Below the pieces are notes generated by a model. That model was not told the origin of the DNA, ran no database searches, and worked only from the letters and a program-made list of their open reading frames with translations. From Alcaligenaceae bacterium (GTDB taxonomy: Bacteria > Pseudomonadota > Gammaproteobacteria > Burkholderiales > Burkholderiaceae_B), in NCBI GenBank assembly GCA_012839585.1, contig DUNB01000043.1:1-64000 (forward strand): a DNA stretch of 64,000 nucleotides, read 5' to 3'. The translations under genes and the position numbers were made by a program. The first letter of the stretch is position 1, and each line of letters opens with the position of its first letter. Below are positions 44,565-54,543 of this stretch, piece after piece.

Positions 44565-47099
44565 TCACTGATTGTGTGGCACGATCTCTGCAGGCGCAGC
44601 CATTGGCTGCGCTTTTTCATTTAATAACCTAAACAACAAAGCCTGCCCTTTAGCGTTCGTTTTGAATTCGCCATATTTCGCTTGCTCAAAATAACTGGCC
44701 TGCCCCTCTGGAAAAAACCACGCATCTACCCCATTGGGAAGCCAACGCTGTTGTTTGTATTGCAAACGCAATACCGCTGTATCCGATAAATCGGCAGCAA
44801 CAAGGCTTTCAACTCGGCGCCACTGATCTGGTTGATCCCCTCTAATCAAAACATGCCCGCTACGCGGGTCCTGCAGCGCCACAAGCTCCGACTGCACCTC
44901 AGCCCCGACAGAGAGGTGGGCGAGCAACACAGGCGCTCTGAGCGTCTCTGGATCGATTAACTGAGGGGCCAGATCCCGCACTTGTTGTCCTACAGCAAAA
45001 TCCAGTGCCATAAAATCGCCCTGCATCAACGAACGCGGATCCACCGGCGCTAAGGCCAACACCACAGAGCTTCCTTTAGCTAAGAGGTATTCTTTGCGGG
45101 CGATGTCCTGTGTGGTCAATAGCAACACCGCCCCCAAACCCAACCAAACCCAGCGATAAAAGGCAGGGCGTAACGTAGCAACGTCAGAAACGCTTTCTGA
45201 ATCATCAGCCTGAACGACGACACGCTGTAAAAGCAGCGCACCAGCGGCCAACCATGCGCCCCCAGCGCCCAAAGCCATTGCCTTGTGCACCAGCAACCAA
45301 TCTAAAGCGTAATAATGCAAACCTAAGGCTGCTGCTAACAAAACCACTGCAGCCCAAAACAGCAGCTTATCCCGTTGAGCATAGGCCCAAACCCAGGCAG
45401 CAAGCGCTAAATTTGCAAGAGGTATGGGCATGAGCAAAAACCAACTCAACCCCAGAGCCGCACCACTACACGCCAAGCTAAACACCAAGGAATGCTGCAC
45501 CCGCAACAAGAAAAAAAGCGTAACAGCGGGCAATAGCGCTGCCGCATGGTTAAGCCAATAAGGGCTGCTTTCAATCACGTCTAGGTCAAGCTCCTGTAGA
45601 CTCACCAGCCCCACTAACAACATCACCCAAGCCCACCATAAGGGGGAAACCGTCTCTTTGCGTTCAGGGTTGAGCCGCATCCAGCCAGATAAAACAACAA
45701 GCCCCAGCAAAAGCCCAGTCACTAAGCCGTCAAACAGCTGAATCAGCCGCTGAAAAAAGTCTTGCTGATGACCTAAGACGACGGCAAAAAACAGCAAGCT
45801 GGTCACTCCCGCACTAACAAATCGCGCCAACCACAGCTTGGGACTGAACACATACACGATGATCCCCAACAGCATGAACCACGTCATCAGCCAGGTATTT
45901 TCAGGGTTGAAATCTCTAAGACCTATTCCTACTACTAAAACAGTGCTGCTTAATAAGAACAAAGATAGGTCTTGAGAAATGGTGCTGTTTTTATATCGCT
46001 GTAAGAACAACGCCGCTGTGATAACCACTAGTACATAAACATGTACAACCAGGTCCGAAGGTCTGCCCATCACCTGCCACCAGACCAGCATAAAAAAGAG
46101 CGCGACGATGGCTTGTACACCTAAATAAAACACGCGCAAAAACCAGGGCTCGTTACGGCTAGGTGTCGTCTTAACACGCTGCAACCATGCTCGGCGCAAA
46201 TCATAAATCAACACCGCTCCGATGGAGGAACCAGCAAAAAACAAGGTGGTTATCGACAGATGGCTTTCACTGAGACTGTATACAACCAGCCCCATCGCCA
46301 AGGCATACACCGCCACATAGGCAATCGCACCTGTCAGCACATCTTGTAAACGACGCAAATACCACCAGGCTAAGCCACCCATCAAGGCCAAACACAGCAC
46401 GTTTCGGAAATAAACCACCCCATCGCTCACATGCATAAACCAGGCCTGCGCCTGCCACCACAGCACAGATCCACTTAAAAACAGCATACAAACGCGCCGC
46501 ACTACCAGCTGTGGATCCACAAAAGTGGTACGCAATAAATGCGTCAGCCCCAAGGCGATTACATTCACTACAACGGCTGCCCCGCCCGCCCCACTAAAAG
46601 AGAAGAACATCAGCACTAATGGACCAGCAGAAGGCACCAGTCCAAAGTACAAGTACAGAGCTATATTTGTTAATGTTAAAACAAGCAGTATGATAAATAA
46701 GGAGCGCTGCGCTATCAGCCACGGCAAAAGTAACGCCGCCCAAAGCGCAAATAGCTGCCAGGGATCGGCTCCGGTTTGGTAACTTTGACCTATCAGCGCC
46801 AACACGCCGCCCACCGCTATCGCAGCCAGACTCAAGCTTAAGCTTGACAGGCTGTGGGCTCTAGTCCAATCATTAGGCTTATTTTTGCCTTGCCACCATG
46901 CCAACAACACAAGTGCTGTTATAGTGGCCTGTAATAAGGCGACCCGGCCTACTTTGGGCCAGCTTAACCAATTTGCAGCAATAGCCATGATCAGCGCACT
47001 GCCTAACAGCACCGCAGCGATCAAGATGCTGCTCCGCTGCAAAAACCGTGCCCAATCTGGTATGCCCAGAATGGATTGATTTAACTCTTTTACTTGCAT
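44565..47099 (-). CDS. Large multi-TM protein: DUF2157, DUF4401-like and GDYXXLXY regions fused
   Basis: An 844-residue protein with over 20 hydrophobic segments. The N-terminal part (FLQRSSILIAAVLLGSALIM; LALIGQSYQTGADPWQLF) matches DUF2157; the middle is a DUF4401-like membrane array; the C-terminal 160 residues form an extracytoplasmic GDYXXLXY domain with LMQGDFMALDF as the namesake motif. In other genomes these can be separate genes; here they form one chain. No ion- or substrate-binding motif recognised. ATG 47099 (MQVKEL) follows AGGTGAG. It lies between smg and topB on the opposite strand, 62 bases from topB. Confidence 0.82.
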   Translation of the reverse strand: MQVKELNQSILGIPDWARFLQRSSILIAAVLLGSALIMAIAANWLSWPKVGRVALLQATITALVLLAWWQGKNKPNDWTRAHSLSSLSLSLAAIAVGGVLALIGQSYQTGADPWQLFALWAALLLPWLIAQRSLFIILLVLTLTNIALYLYFGLVPSAGPLVLMFFSFSGAGGAAVVVNVIALGLTHLLRTTFVDPQLVVRRVCMLFLSGSVLWWQAQAWFMHVSDGVVYFRNVLCLALMGGLAWWYLRRLQDVLTGAIAYVAVYALAMGLVVYSLSESHLSITTLFFAGSSIGAVLIYDLRRAWLQRVKTTPSRNEPWFLRVFYLGVQAIVALFFMLVWWQVMGRPSDLVVHVYVLVVITAALFLQRYKNSTISQDLSLFLLSSTVLVVGIGLRDFNPENTWLMTWFMLLGIIVYVFSPKLWLARFVSAGVTSLLFFAVVLGHQQDFFQRLIQLFDGLVTGLLLGLVVLSGWMRLNPERKETVSPLWWAWVMLLVGLVSLQELDLDVIESSPYWLNHAAALLPAVTLFFLLRVQHSLVFSLACSGAALGLSWFLLMPIPLANLALAAWVWAYAQRDKLLFWAAVVLLAAALGLHYYALDWLLVHKAMALGAGGAWLAAGALLLQRVVVQADDSESVSDVATLRPAFYRWVWLGLGAVLLLTTQDIARKEYLLAKGSSVVLALAPVDPRSLMQGDFMALDFAVGQQVRDLAPQLIDPETLRAPVLLAHLSVGAEVQSELVALQDPRSGHVLIRGDQPDQWRRVESLVAADLSDTAVLRLQYKQQRWLPNGVDAWFFPEGQASYFEQAKYGEFKTNAKGQALLFRLLNEKAQPMAAPAEIVPHNQ

Positions 47100-47161
47100 A
47101 ATGCGATTCTCACCTCGTATGATCTGCGCTATTAACGCGGACTTGCTGTGACGGTACACCC

Positions 47162-49783
47162 ATGACTAAAACTCTAATCATTGCCGAAAAACCTTCTGTA
47201 GCACTAGACATCTCTCGTGCCTTGGGGGGCTTTACCCGTGAAGGGGACTATTTTGAAAGCGAACAATTCGTACTAGCAGCCAGCGTTGGCCATCTGCTTA
47301 GTCTAGTCGCCCCTAACGACCCCGTACGTGGCAAATGGAGTTTTACGCATTTACCCGTGATTCCACCACAGTTTGAGCTCAATCCCTCTGATAAAAAATC
47401 AGCGGAACGCCTAAAACTACTCGTTAAGTTGTTGAAACGCAAAGACGTGTCAGCCGTCATTAATGCATGCGATGCGGGACGTGAGGGTGAGTTAATTTTC
47501 CGTTACATCATGCAGTACGCAAAGGTAAACAAACCCATCCAGCGCCTTTGGTTACGCTCCATGACGCGCGAAGCCATCCGCGAGGCATTTGAAAACCTAC
47601 GCGAGGACGAGGAATTAAAACCCCTAGAGGCCGCTGCACGATCCAGAGCCGAAGCCGACTGGTTGGTTGGCATTAACGGCACCCGTGCCATGACGGCGTT
47701 TAACAGCAAAGACGGTGGTTTTTTCAAAACCCCTGTGGGTCGCGTGCAAACCCCAACCCTCGCCATCGTACACGAACGTGAAGAGAGTATTCGCCGTTTT
47801 GTGTCCCGTGACTACTGGGAAATCCACGCAGACTTTTCTGCCTCAGCCGGTTCGTATTTAGGACGCTGGTTTGACCCTAATTTCAAAAAAGACGAATCTG
47901 ACGCAGAAAAACGTGACTCCCGTGTCTGGAGCGCTGAGACCGCTCAGGCCATTGCCGACGCCTGTCGCAACCAATCCGGTATAGTCACCGAGGAATCCAA
48001 ACCATCCAAACAGCAATCACCTGCGCTCTTTGACTTAACGACGCTACAACGCGAGGCAAACTCACGTTTTGGCTTTTCCGCCAAGACCACCTTATCGCTT
48101 GCGCAAACCCTCTACGAGCGCCATAAGGCTCTGACATACCCACGAACCGACTCGCGCTATCTGCCCGAGGACTATTTGCTCACCGTAAAGGACACGATGC
48201 AGGCCTTGGCCGAGGCTGACACCCCTGCCTCTGCCTCCGTACAACCCTTTGCCAAACAGGTTTGTGACAACGATTGGGTTAAAGCCAGCCGTCGCGTGTT
48301 TGATGACAAAAAGGTCTCTGATCACTTTGCCATCATTCCTACCCTAAAGATTCCTCGTGAGCTTAGCGATGCCGAATTCAAAATCTACGAGTTAGTCACA
48401 CGCCGCTTTTTGGCCATGTTCTTTCCGGCCGCCGAGTTCCGTCTCACAACACGAATTACTCAGGTGAAAGAGCATCGCTTTAAAACCGAGGGTAAAGTGT
48501 TGGTGAACCCAGGCTGGCTCAGCATTTACGGTCGTGAGGCTCAAGGCAATGATGACAACCTGGTCGCCGTCACCGCGAACGAAACCGTACAAGTCGACTC
48601 AGTAGAACCAAAAGCCTTAGCCACTAAGCCCCCAGCACGCTTTACAGAAGCCACGCTACTGTCCGCCATGGAAGGCGCCGGAAAGCGGGTGGACGATGAC
48701 GCACTGCGCGAGGCCATGTCTGAGCGCGGCTTAGGTACCCCTGCTACGCGCGCCTCGATTATCGAAGGTCTGCTCAACGAGAGCTACCTACGCCGCGAGG
48801 GCCGCGAGCTCGTTCCTACGGCCAAAGCCAAGCAACTCATGACGTTGCTGTCTGGTTTAGGTGTTAATGAGCTCACCTCGCCGGAACTCACCGGCGAATG
48901 GGAACACCGCCTCAAACAAATCGAACAAGGCCAGCTCGACCGCGAAGCCTTCATGGCCAAAATCGAGAGCATGACGGACGCCATCGTGCGTCGCGCCAAA
49001 GAATACGAGCGCGACACCGTTCCCGGCGACTACGTAACCCTACAAACCCCCTGCCCAGTGTGTGGCAATGTGGTTAAAGAAAACTACCGCCGCTATGCCT
49101 GCACCAGCTGTGACTTTTCCATTGGTAAGCACCCAGGCGGCAAAACGCTGGAAATCCCAGAGGTCGAGGAACTACTGCAAAACCGAACCATTGGCCCACT
49201 CACCGGTTTCATCAGCAAAATGGGACGTCCTTTTGCGGCGATTTTACGCATCAATGATGAAAACAAACTGGAGTTCGACTTTGGACAAAACGAAGAAGAG
49301 GACAACGAGCCGGTTGATTTCTCTTCTCAAGAGCCGGTTGGGCCTTGCCCCAAGTGCCAATCCAACGTGTTCGAGCACGGTATTCGCTATATATGTGAAA
49401 AAGCCGTCGGCCCAGAAAAATCGTGTGACTTCCGCAGTAATAAAGTGATTTTGCAGCAAGAAATCGATCGCGATCAAATGCGAAAACTCTTGGTCGACAG
49501 CAAAACCGACCTATTAGAAAACTTCGTTTCTAATCGCACCAACCGTAAGTTCAAGGCGTTCTTAACGCGTGATGCAGCGGGCAAAGTCTCTTTTGAATTT
49601 GAGCCGCGTGCCGCTAAGGCTGCTAAAAAAGCAGCGAAAAAAGCCACGACTAAAACGGCAGCTAAAAAGGCGGCAACCAAAGCCGCAGCCAAAAAAACCA
49701 CCAAAACCGCGGCTAAAAAAGCCGCAAAAAAAGCAGCCAAAAAGGCAGCTAAAAAAGCGGCCGCTAAAACAACCACTGAATAA
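47162..49783 (+). CDS. topB: DNA topoisomerase III with Lys/Ala-rich H1-like tail
   Basis: An 873-residue type IA topoisomerase. The TOPRIM domain (IIAEKPSVALDISRALGG; DAGREGELIFRYIM) is followed by the active-site Tyr in KALTYPRTDSRYLPEDY near residue 325. Two Cys-rich C-terminal zinc-like modules follow, CPVCGNVVKENYRRYACTSC and CPKCQSN...CEKAVG. The last 57 residues or so are nearly pure Lys, Ala and Thr in KKAAKKAA repeats, like eukaryotic histone H1 and bacterial H1-like proteins. It relaxes and decatenates DNA. A SET methyltransferase gene starts nine bases after its stop. Confidence 0.94.
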   Translation: MTKTLIIAEKPSVALDISRALGGFTREGDYFESEQFVLAASVGHLLSLVAPNDPVRGKWSFTHLPVIPPQFELNPSDKKSAERLKLLVKLLKRKDVSAVINACDAGREGELIFRYIMQYAKVNKPIQRLWLRSMTREAIREAFENLREDEELKPLEAAARSRAEADWLVGINGTRAMTAFNSKDGGFFKTPVGRVQTPTLAIVHEREESIRRFVSRDYWEIHADFSASAGSYLGRWFDPNFKKDESDAEKRDSRVWSAETAQAIADACRNQSGIVTEESKPSKQQSPALFDLTTLQREANSRFGFSAKTTLSLAQTLYERHKALTYPRTDSRYLPEDYLLTVKDTMQALAEADTPASASVQPFAKQVCDNDWVKASRRVFDDKKVSDHFAIIPTLKIPRELSDAEFKIYELVTRRFLAMFFPAAEFRLTTRITQVKEHRFKTEGKVLVNPGWLSIYGREAQGNDDNLVAVTANETVQVDSVEPKALATKPPARFTEATLLSAMEGAGKRVDDDALREAMSERGLGTPATRASIIEGLLNESYLRREGRELVPTAKAKQLMTLLSGLGVNELTSPELTGEWEHRLKQIEQGQLDREAFMAKIESMTDAIVRRAKEYERDTVPGDYVTLQTPCPVCGNVVKENYRRYACTSCDFSIGKHPGGKTLEIPEVEELLQNRTIGPLTGFISKMGRPFAAILRINDENKLEFDFGQNEEEDNEPVDFSSQEPVGPCPKCQSNVFEHGIRYICEKAVGPEKSCDFRSNKVILQQEIDRDQMRKLLVDSKTDLLENFVSNRTNRKFKAFLTRDAAGKVSFEFEPRAAKAAKKAAKKATTKTAAKKAATKAAAKKTTKTAAKKAAKKAAKKAAKKAAAKTTTE

Positions 49784-49792
49784 AGGATTCGA

Positions 49793-50389
49793 ATGAGCAA
49801 AAAAACCGGTTTAGGCCCCTGGCACGAAGTACGCCGTTCCGACCTCCACGGTCGTGGCGTCTTTGCCCGCCGCCCTATACCCAAAGGCACATATATATTG
49901 GAATACGAAGGCGTACGCATTACCCCTGAGGAGGCCGATGCGCAGGAGCCCACCGACCCCAATGATCCCTATCACACGTTCTTCTTTGCGATTAGCAATG
50001 GCATGATCATTGATGGCGGGCAAAACGGGAACGACTCGCGCTTTATCAATCACTCTTGCGATCCCAACTGTGAAGGGCACGAAAGCGACGATGGCGACAA
50101 AGTCTTTATTGTGGCCATGCGTGATATTGCACAAGGCGAGGAGCTACTCTATGACTACGCCCTGACCATTGATGACAAGCTCACCAAAACCCTGAAAAAA
50201 CAATATGCCTGCTGGTGTGGCGCCAAAACATGTCGTGGTACCATGTTAGCCCTGCCTAAGCTCACTAAACAGCAACAAGAACAGGCCAAGTTAAAAAAGT
50301 GGATAAAAAAACAAATCCGTAAAGAGATGCGTAAGAAGATGCGCAAGCAAATCCGCAAAGAACTTAAAAAATCATTACGTAATACGTAA
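49793..50389 (+). CDS. SET-domain protein lysine methyltransferase
   Basis: A 198-residue SET protein. Core motifs: GRGVFARRPIPKGTYILEYEG (SET-N), DSRFINHSCDPNC (SAM-binding and knot), GEELLYDYAL, and a post-SET-like zinc motif CWCGAKTCRG. The last 45 residues are Lys/Arg-rich (KKWIKKQIRKEMRKKMRKQI) and probably bind nucleic acid. All core residues look intact. ATG 49793 follows AAAGGA, nine bases after topB, so the two are expected to be co-transcribed. The Lys-rich topB tail is an obvious candidate substrate, but this is inference. A strong terminator ends the unit. Confidence 0.9.
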   Translation: MSKKTGLGPWHEVRRSDLHGRGVFARRPIPKGTYILEYEGVRITPEEADAQEPTDPNDPYHTFFFAISNGMIIDGGQNGNDSRFINHSCDPNCEGHESDDGDKVFIVAMRDIAQGEELLYDYALTIDDKLTKTLKKQYACWCGAKTCRGTMLALPKLTKQQQEQAKLKKWIKKQIRKEMRKKMRKQIRKELKKSLRNT

Positions 50390-50408
50390 AAAAACCAACA
50401 AACCAAAG

Positions 50409-50444
50409 AAAAAGGGCGATTCCATGGAAGAATCGCCCTTTTTT
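50409..50444. terminator. Intrinsic terminator after the SET gene
   Basis: The stem GGGCGATTC/GAATCGCCC with loop CATGGAA is followed by six T and preceded by five A. It also serves the convergent AMP nucleosidase gene. Confidence 0.92.
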
Positions 50445-50492
50445 GCTTTTAAACGCTAACCAAGATCTGGCTAGCTATGTCTATGTACCCCG

Positions 50493-51986
50493 TTACTGAA
50501 ACGCGGTTTCAATAAAACTACGTAATTTTCTTGAGTGCAGACGCTCAGGAGGCATTTCTCGAACCAGTTCTAAGGCCCGTATGCCTATATGCAAATGCTG
50601 ACCCACCTGTGTGCTATAGAACGCATTAGCCATGCCTGGCAGTTTAAGCTCGCCATGCAAGGGTTTATCTGACACACAGAGCAAGGTGCCATAGGGCACC
50701 CTAAACCTAAACCCATTCGCCGCAATCGTGGCCGACTCCATATCCAAAGCAATCGCTCGTGACTGTGAAAGCCTACGTACAGGTTCCGAGTGATCCCGTA
50801 ACTCCCAGTTTCTATTATCTATAGAGGCCACCGTGCCGGTACGCATAATGCGTTTTAATTCCCAACCAGATAGCCCTGCCACCTCTGCCACCGCCTGTTC
50901 TAAGGCGATCTGGATCTCAGCCAAAGGCGGTACAGGCACCCAGGTAGGCAAATCATCATCTAAGACCTTATCCTGACGCACATAGCCATGCGCTAACACG
51001 TAATCGCCCAGTCGCTGCGTAGTTCGTAGCCCCGCGCAATGCCCTAACATCAGCCACGCTGATGGTCGCAATACCGCCACGTGGTCGGTAATGGTTTTCG
51101 CATTTGAAGGACCCACCCCGATATTGATCAAGGTAATGCCACTGTGATTATCACGCATCAGATGATAAGACGGCATTTGAGGAAGCCGTGATAAAGGCGT
51201 TCCACTCGTTTTTCCGCCAGCATAAGTGATCACATTCCCTGGTTCCACTAAAGCGGTATACCCCCCTTTCTCATCAGCCAGCGTCTGCTTTGCCCAAGAG
51301 CAAAACTCATCCACATAAAACTGGTAGTTGGTAAACAACACGAAATTTTGAAAGTACGAGGGACGTGTGGCGGTGTAATGCTGCAATCGCTGTAAGGAGT
51401 AATCAACACGTGGCGCCGTAAAAGGTGCTAAAGGTAAAGGCTCTCCTTTTTTAGGCTCCCAGGTGCCATTAACAATGGTGTCGTCCATATGAATTAGGTC
51501 AGGCACATCAAAGTGATCTCGTAAGCTATGCCCTGAGGATTCGGGATAAATAGCCTCCTTTTCCTCATTACCATTCAAACAAAAATGCAGCGGAATAGGC
51601 TGACTGGACTCACCAACCTCCACCCCAACCCCATGGTTTTTAATCAGCAAGCCTAGCTGCTCTACAAAATAATTAAAAAACAAATCGGGCTGTGTCACGG
51701 TAGTGGCATAAAGCCCTGGCTCCACGACATGACCGTAAGACAAACGACTATCTATCTCTTCGTGCGTCTCCACACGTATACGTATCGCAGGGTAACACGC
51801 TCTAAAACGCTCTCCCTCTGGAAAACCTTCCTGCATACATAATCTAAATTTTTCTTTAATGAACTGTGTGTTTCGCTCATAAATATCAAGCAGCCGCTGT
51901 GTCGCTGCAGTCGCATCCATAAAACGCTCATACGCCATCGTGGGCGGCAACTGAGTCACTATGCTGGACGGTGTATTATCTTTCAT
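50493..51986 (-). CDS. amn: AMP nucleosidase
   Basis: A 497-residue enzyme that splits AMP into adenine and ribose 5-phosphate. Blocks seen: NDNHSGITLINIGVGPSNAKTI style loop near 300, WLMLGHCAGLRTTQRLGDYV, VASIDNRNWEL, and DMESATIAANGFRFRVPYGT (nucleoside phosphorylase fold with catalytic acid). An N-terminal AMP-nucleosidase-specific domain spans about 1-190. ATG 51986 has AGGA upstream; the ORF track start at 52034 is less likely. Divergent from glcB. Confidence 0.93.
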   Translation of the reverse strand: MKDNTPSSIVTQLPPTMAYERFMDATAATQRLLDIYERNTQFIKEKFRLCMQEGFPEGERFRACYPAIRIRVETHEEIDSRLSYGHVVEPGLYATTVTQPDLFFNYFVEQLGLLIKNHGVGVEVGESSQPIPLHFCLNGNEEKEAIYPESSGHSLRDHFDVPDLIHMDDTIVNGTWEPKKGEPLPLAPFTAPRVDYSLQRLQHYTATRPSYFQNFVLFTNYQFYVDEFCSWAKQTLADEKGGYTALVEPGNVITYAGGKTSGTPLSRLPQMPSYHLMRDNHSGITLINIGVGPSNAKTITDHVAVLRPSAWLMLGHCAGLRTTQRLGDYVLAHGYVRQDKVLDDDLPTWVPVPPLAEIQIALEQAVAEVAGLSGWELKRIMRTGTVASIDNRNWELRDHSEPVRRLSQSRAIALDMESATIAANGFRFRVPYGTLLCVSDKPLHGELKLPGMANAFYSTQVGQHLHIGIRALELVREMPPERLHSRKLRSFIETAFQ

Positions 51987-52084
51987 AAAAAGTATCCTTT
52001 GCCTTTTAAAAAAAACAAAAAAATGGCAAAGCAAATAAAAAAACGGGATGCTTCACTTCATTTTTCTTTTTTTACCAGATGAGT

Positions 52085-52101
52085 CGATACTTTTAGTATC
52101 G
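52085..52101. repeat. Inverted repeat in the amn-glcB divergent region
   Basis: CGATAC-TTTTA-GTATCG, six-base arms, in the 245-base interval between the two divergent starts. It may be an operator. The rest of the interval is AT-rich and holds no other clear signal. Confidence 0.35.
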
Positions 52102-52231
52102 GATCAACTAACCTAAATCGCTCTTCAACAACCCCCCTCTTACAAGCCATAATAAATTGAAAGGCAACGCATTTAATCAAAAACATAATAGCAAAAGCCA
52201 CTCATCTATCTTATGACATTAGGGGGATCTC

Positions 52232-54400
52232 ATGACACAACGTATCTTATGCGGACAGCTATATGTTGATCAGCAACTTTACGACTTTATCCAGAATAAC
52301 GCCCTACCAGGTACAGGCCTGGATGCCCACTCTTTTTGGCAAGGGTTCAGTGATCTCGTTCATGATCTTGCCCCAAAAAACCAAGCGCTATTACAAAAAC
52401 GCGACCAACTGCAAAGCCAAATAGATCAATGGCATCAACGTCATCCAGGCCCGATTAAAGATATGGCGGCCTATCAAGCTTTTTTAAAAGAGATCGGTTA
52501 TTTGGTCGAGCAACCGGTGCAAGCTCGCATCAATACTGATCAAATAGATAGCGCTATTACACAACAGGCCGGCCCTCAATTGGTTGTGCCCATTACCAAT
52601 GCCCGCTATGCATTAAACGCGGCCAATGCGCGTTGGGGTAGTCTCTACGACGCCTTATATGGCACAGACGCCATTCCTACCACCGGTGGCGCAGAGATCA
52701 CCGCCACCTACAACCCAACGCGTGGACAACAGGTAATAGCTTTTGCTCGCCGCTTTTTAGATAGCGCGATTCCTCTACAAACAGGCTCACATCAAGACGC
52801 CACCTTGTACACCATTCAAAATGGCGCCTTACAAATCCACCTAAAAAACGGCACGCAAACCGCTCTTAAAGACAGTGCTAGTCTATTAGGTTATCGTGGC
52901 GCCCCCTCTGCCCCAGAGGCGCTGATCTTTACGCACCACGGCTTACGTTTTGAGCTACAGATTGATCGTAACCACCCCATCGGCAAAGACGATGCGGCCG
53001 GTATCAAAGATCTGCTCATGGAATCTGCCATCACCACCATTATGGATTGTGAGGACTCGGTGGCCACCGTGGACGCCGAAGACAAAACCTTGGCTTATAA
53101 AAACTGGTTAGGTCTTATTACAGGGGATCTCAGTGCAGACATTCAAAAAGGCGGTCGCACCACCACGCGACGCTTAAACCCTGACCGAGAATACACTGAT
53201 CTCAACGGCCAGCCCCAACGATTGCCTGGTCGTTCGCTGATGTTTATCCGTAATGTAGGGCATTTGATGACCAATCCGGCCATCCTTGACCAGAATGATC
53301 AGCCTATTCCTGAAGGGATCATGGATGCGGTGATCACCAGCCTAATCGCAATGCGTGACTTGAGCCTAAAAACCAACTCAGAAAAAGGCTCTATCTACAT
53401 TGTTAAACCCAAAATGCATGGCCCGGAGGAAGTGGCTTTTGCGGATGAACTCTTTGCACGCACCGAAGACCTGCTAAATATCCCACGCAACACATTAAAA
53501 ATGGGCATCATGGACGAGGAGCGCCGTACCACGGTTAACCTTAAAGCCTGTATTCATGCCGCCAAAGAACGTGTTGCTTTTATTAACACCGGCTTTTTGG
53601 ATAGAACAGGCGATGAGATCCACACCTGCATGCAAGCAGGCCCCGTCGCACGCAAAAATGAAATCAAAAACCTCGCTTGGTTACCTGCCTATGAGCGCAA
53701 CAACGTTCAAGTGGGATTGGATTGTGGTTTGCGTGGTCGCGCTCAAATAGGTAAAGGCATGTGGGCGATGCCTGACCTGATGGCCGATATGCTAGAGCAA
53801 AAAATTGGCCACCTAAAAGCAGGTGGTAACACCGCTTGGGTCCCCTCACCAACGGCTGCGACACTGCATGCTTTGCACTACCATCAACTCGATGTACAGC
53901 AAATCCAAAAAGAGATGGAGGGTCAGAACGAACCCTTACTAGAAGACATTCTAACCATCCCCGTCGTAGAAACGCCAAGCTGGAGTGCTGAAGACATTCA
54001 GCAAGAACTCGATAACAACGCACAAGGTATTTTGGGATACGTAGTACGTTGGATTGACCAGGGCATAGGTTGCTCTAAGGTTCCTGATATTCACGATGTG
54101 GGCTTGATGGAAGACCGCGCTACGCTGCGTATTTCCAGCCAACATATTGCCAACTGGATGCTGCACGGTATCGTTAGCCCGGAACAGGTCGATGCCACTC
54201 TGCAGCGCATGGCTGCTGTTGTGGATCAACAAAACCAAGGAGACGTTGCATATTCACCCATGGCAGGCCACTTTGACTCCTCCAAAGCCTATCAGGCTGC
54301 GCGTGACTTAGTGTTCAAAGGCCTGGAGCAACCCAATGGTTATACAGAGCCCCTGCTGCACCGCTGGCGCTTAAACCTCAAACAAGAGTCAGCCTCTTAA
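52232..54400 (+). CDS. glcB: Malate synthase G
   Basis: A 722-residue monomeric malate synthase (about 723 usual). [21 protein letters not shown] and [19 protein letters not shown] hold the metal and catalytic Arg regions; [19 protein letters not shown] and [20 protein letters not shown] carry the catalytic Asp near residue 630. It condenses glyoxylate with acetyl-CoA to malate. ATG 52232 has GGGGG upstream. Isocitrate lyase is not in the window, though its partner-control gene aceK is. A terminator follows. Confidence 0.95.
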   Translation: MTQRILCGQLYVDQQLYDFIQNNALPGTGLDAHSFWQGFSDLVHDLAPKNQALLQKRDQLQSQIDQWHQRHPGPIKDMAAYQAFLKEIGYLVEQPVQARINTDQIDSAITQQAGPQLVVPITNARYALNAANARWGSLYDALYGTDAIPTTGGAEITATYNPTRGQQVIAFARRFLDSAIPLQTGSHQDATLYTIQNGALQIHLKNGTQTALKDSASLLGYRGAPSAPEALIFTHHGLRFELQIDRNHPIGKDDAAGIKDLLMESAITTIMDCEDSVATVDAEDKTLAYKNWLGLITGDLSADIQKGGRTTTRRLNPDREYTDLNGQPQRLPGRSLMFIRNVGHLMTNPAILDQNDQPIPEGIMDAVITSLIAMRDLSLKTNSEKGSIYIVKPKMHGPEEVAFADELFARTEDLLNIPRNTLKMGIMDEERRTTVNLKACIHAAKERVAFINTGFLDRTGDEIHTCMQAGPVARKNEIKNLAWLPAYERNNVQVGLDCGLRGRAQIGKGMWAMPDLMADMLEQKIGHLKAGGNTAWVPSPTAATLHALHYHQLDVQQIQKEMEGQNEPLLEDILTIPVVETPSWSAEDIQQELDNNAQGILGYVVRWIDQGIGCSKVPDIHDVGLMEDRATLRISSQHIANWMLHGIVSPEQVDATLQRMAAVVDQQNQGDVAYSPMAGHFDSSKAYQAARDLVFKGLEQPNGYTEPLLHRWRLNLKQESAS

Positions 54401-54444
54401 GGCAAATCGGCTTCTCTTTATTAGAATCCGAGTCCACTTAAAGC

Positions 54445-54483
54445 AAAAAGACCGCAGCCGGCAATCTACCGGCTGCGGTTTTT
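54445..54483 (+). terminator. Intrinsic terminator after glcB
   Basis: The stem ACCGCAGCCGG/CCGGCTGCGGT with a seven-base loop is followed by a T run. Forms the left edge of the AT-rich glycosyltransferase segment. Confidence 0.92.
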
Positions 54484-54543
54484 ATATGCGCTGTATGACC
54501 ATGCTAAACTGCACGCATCTTACCTCTATTTTTTAAATAAAAA

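Noticed and set aside
49610-49783. Repetitive Lys/Ala codons as a CRISPR or tandem-repeat locus
   Set aside because: The repeats are codon-level within an intact reading frame, without spacers.
49474-49962. 162-residue minus-strand Ala/Phe-rich ORF
   Set aside because: It mirrors the Lys/Ala-rich tail of TopB; no independent gene signal.
50155-50406. 83-residue minus-strand Phe/Leu-rich ORF
   Set aside because: It is the shadow of the Lys/Arg-rich SET tail.
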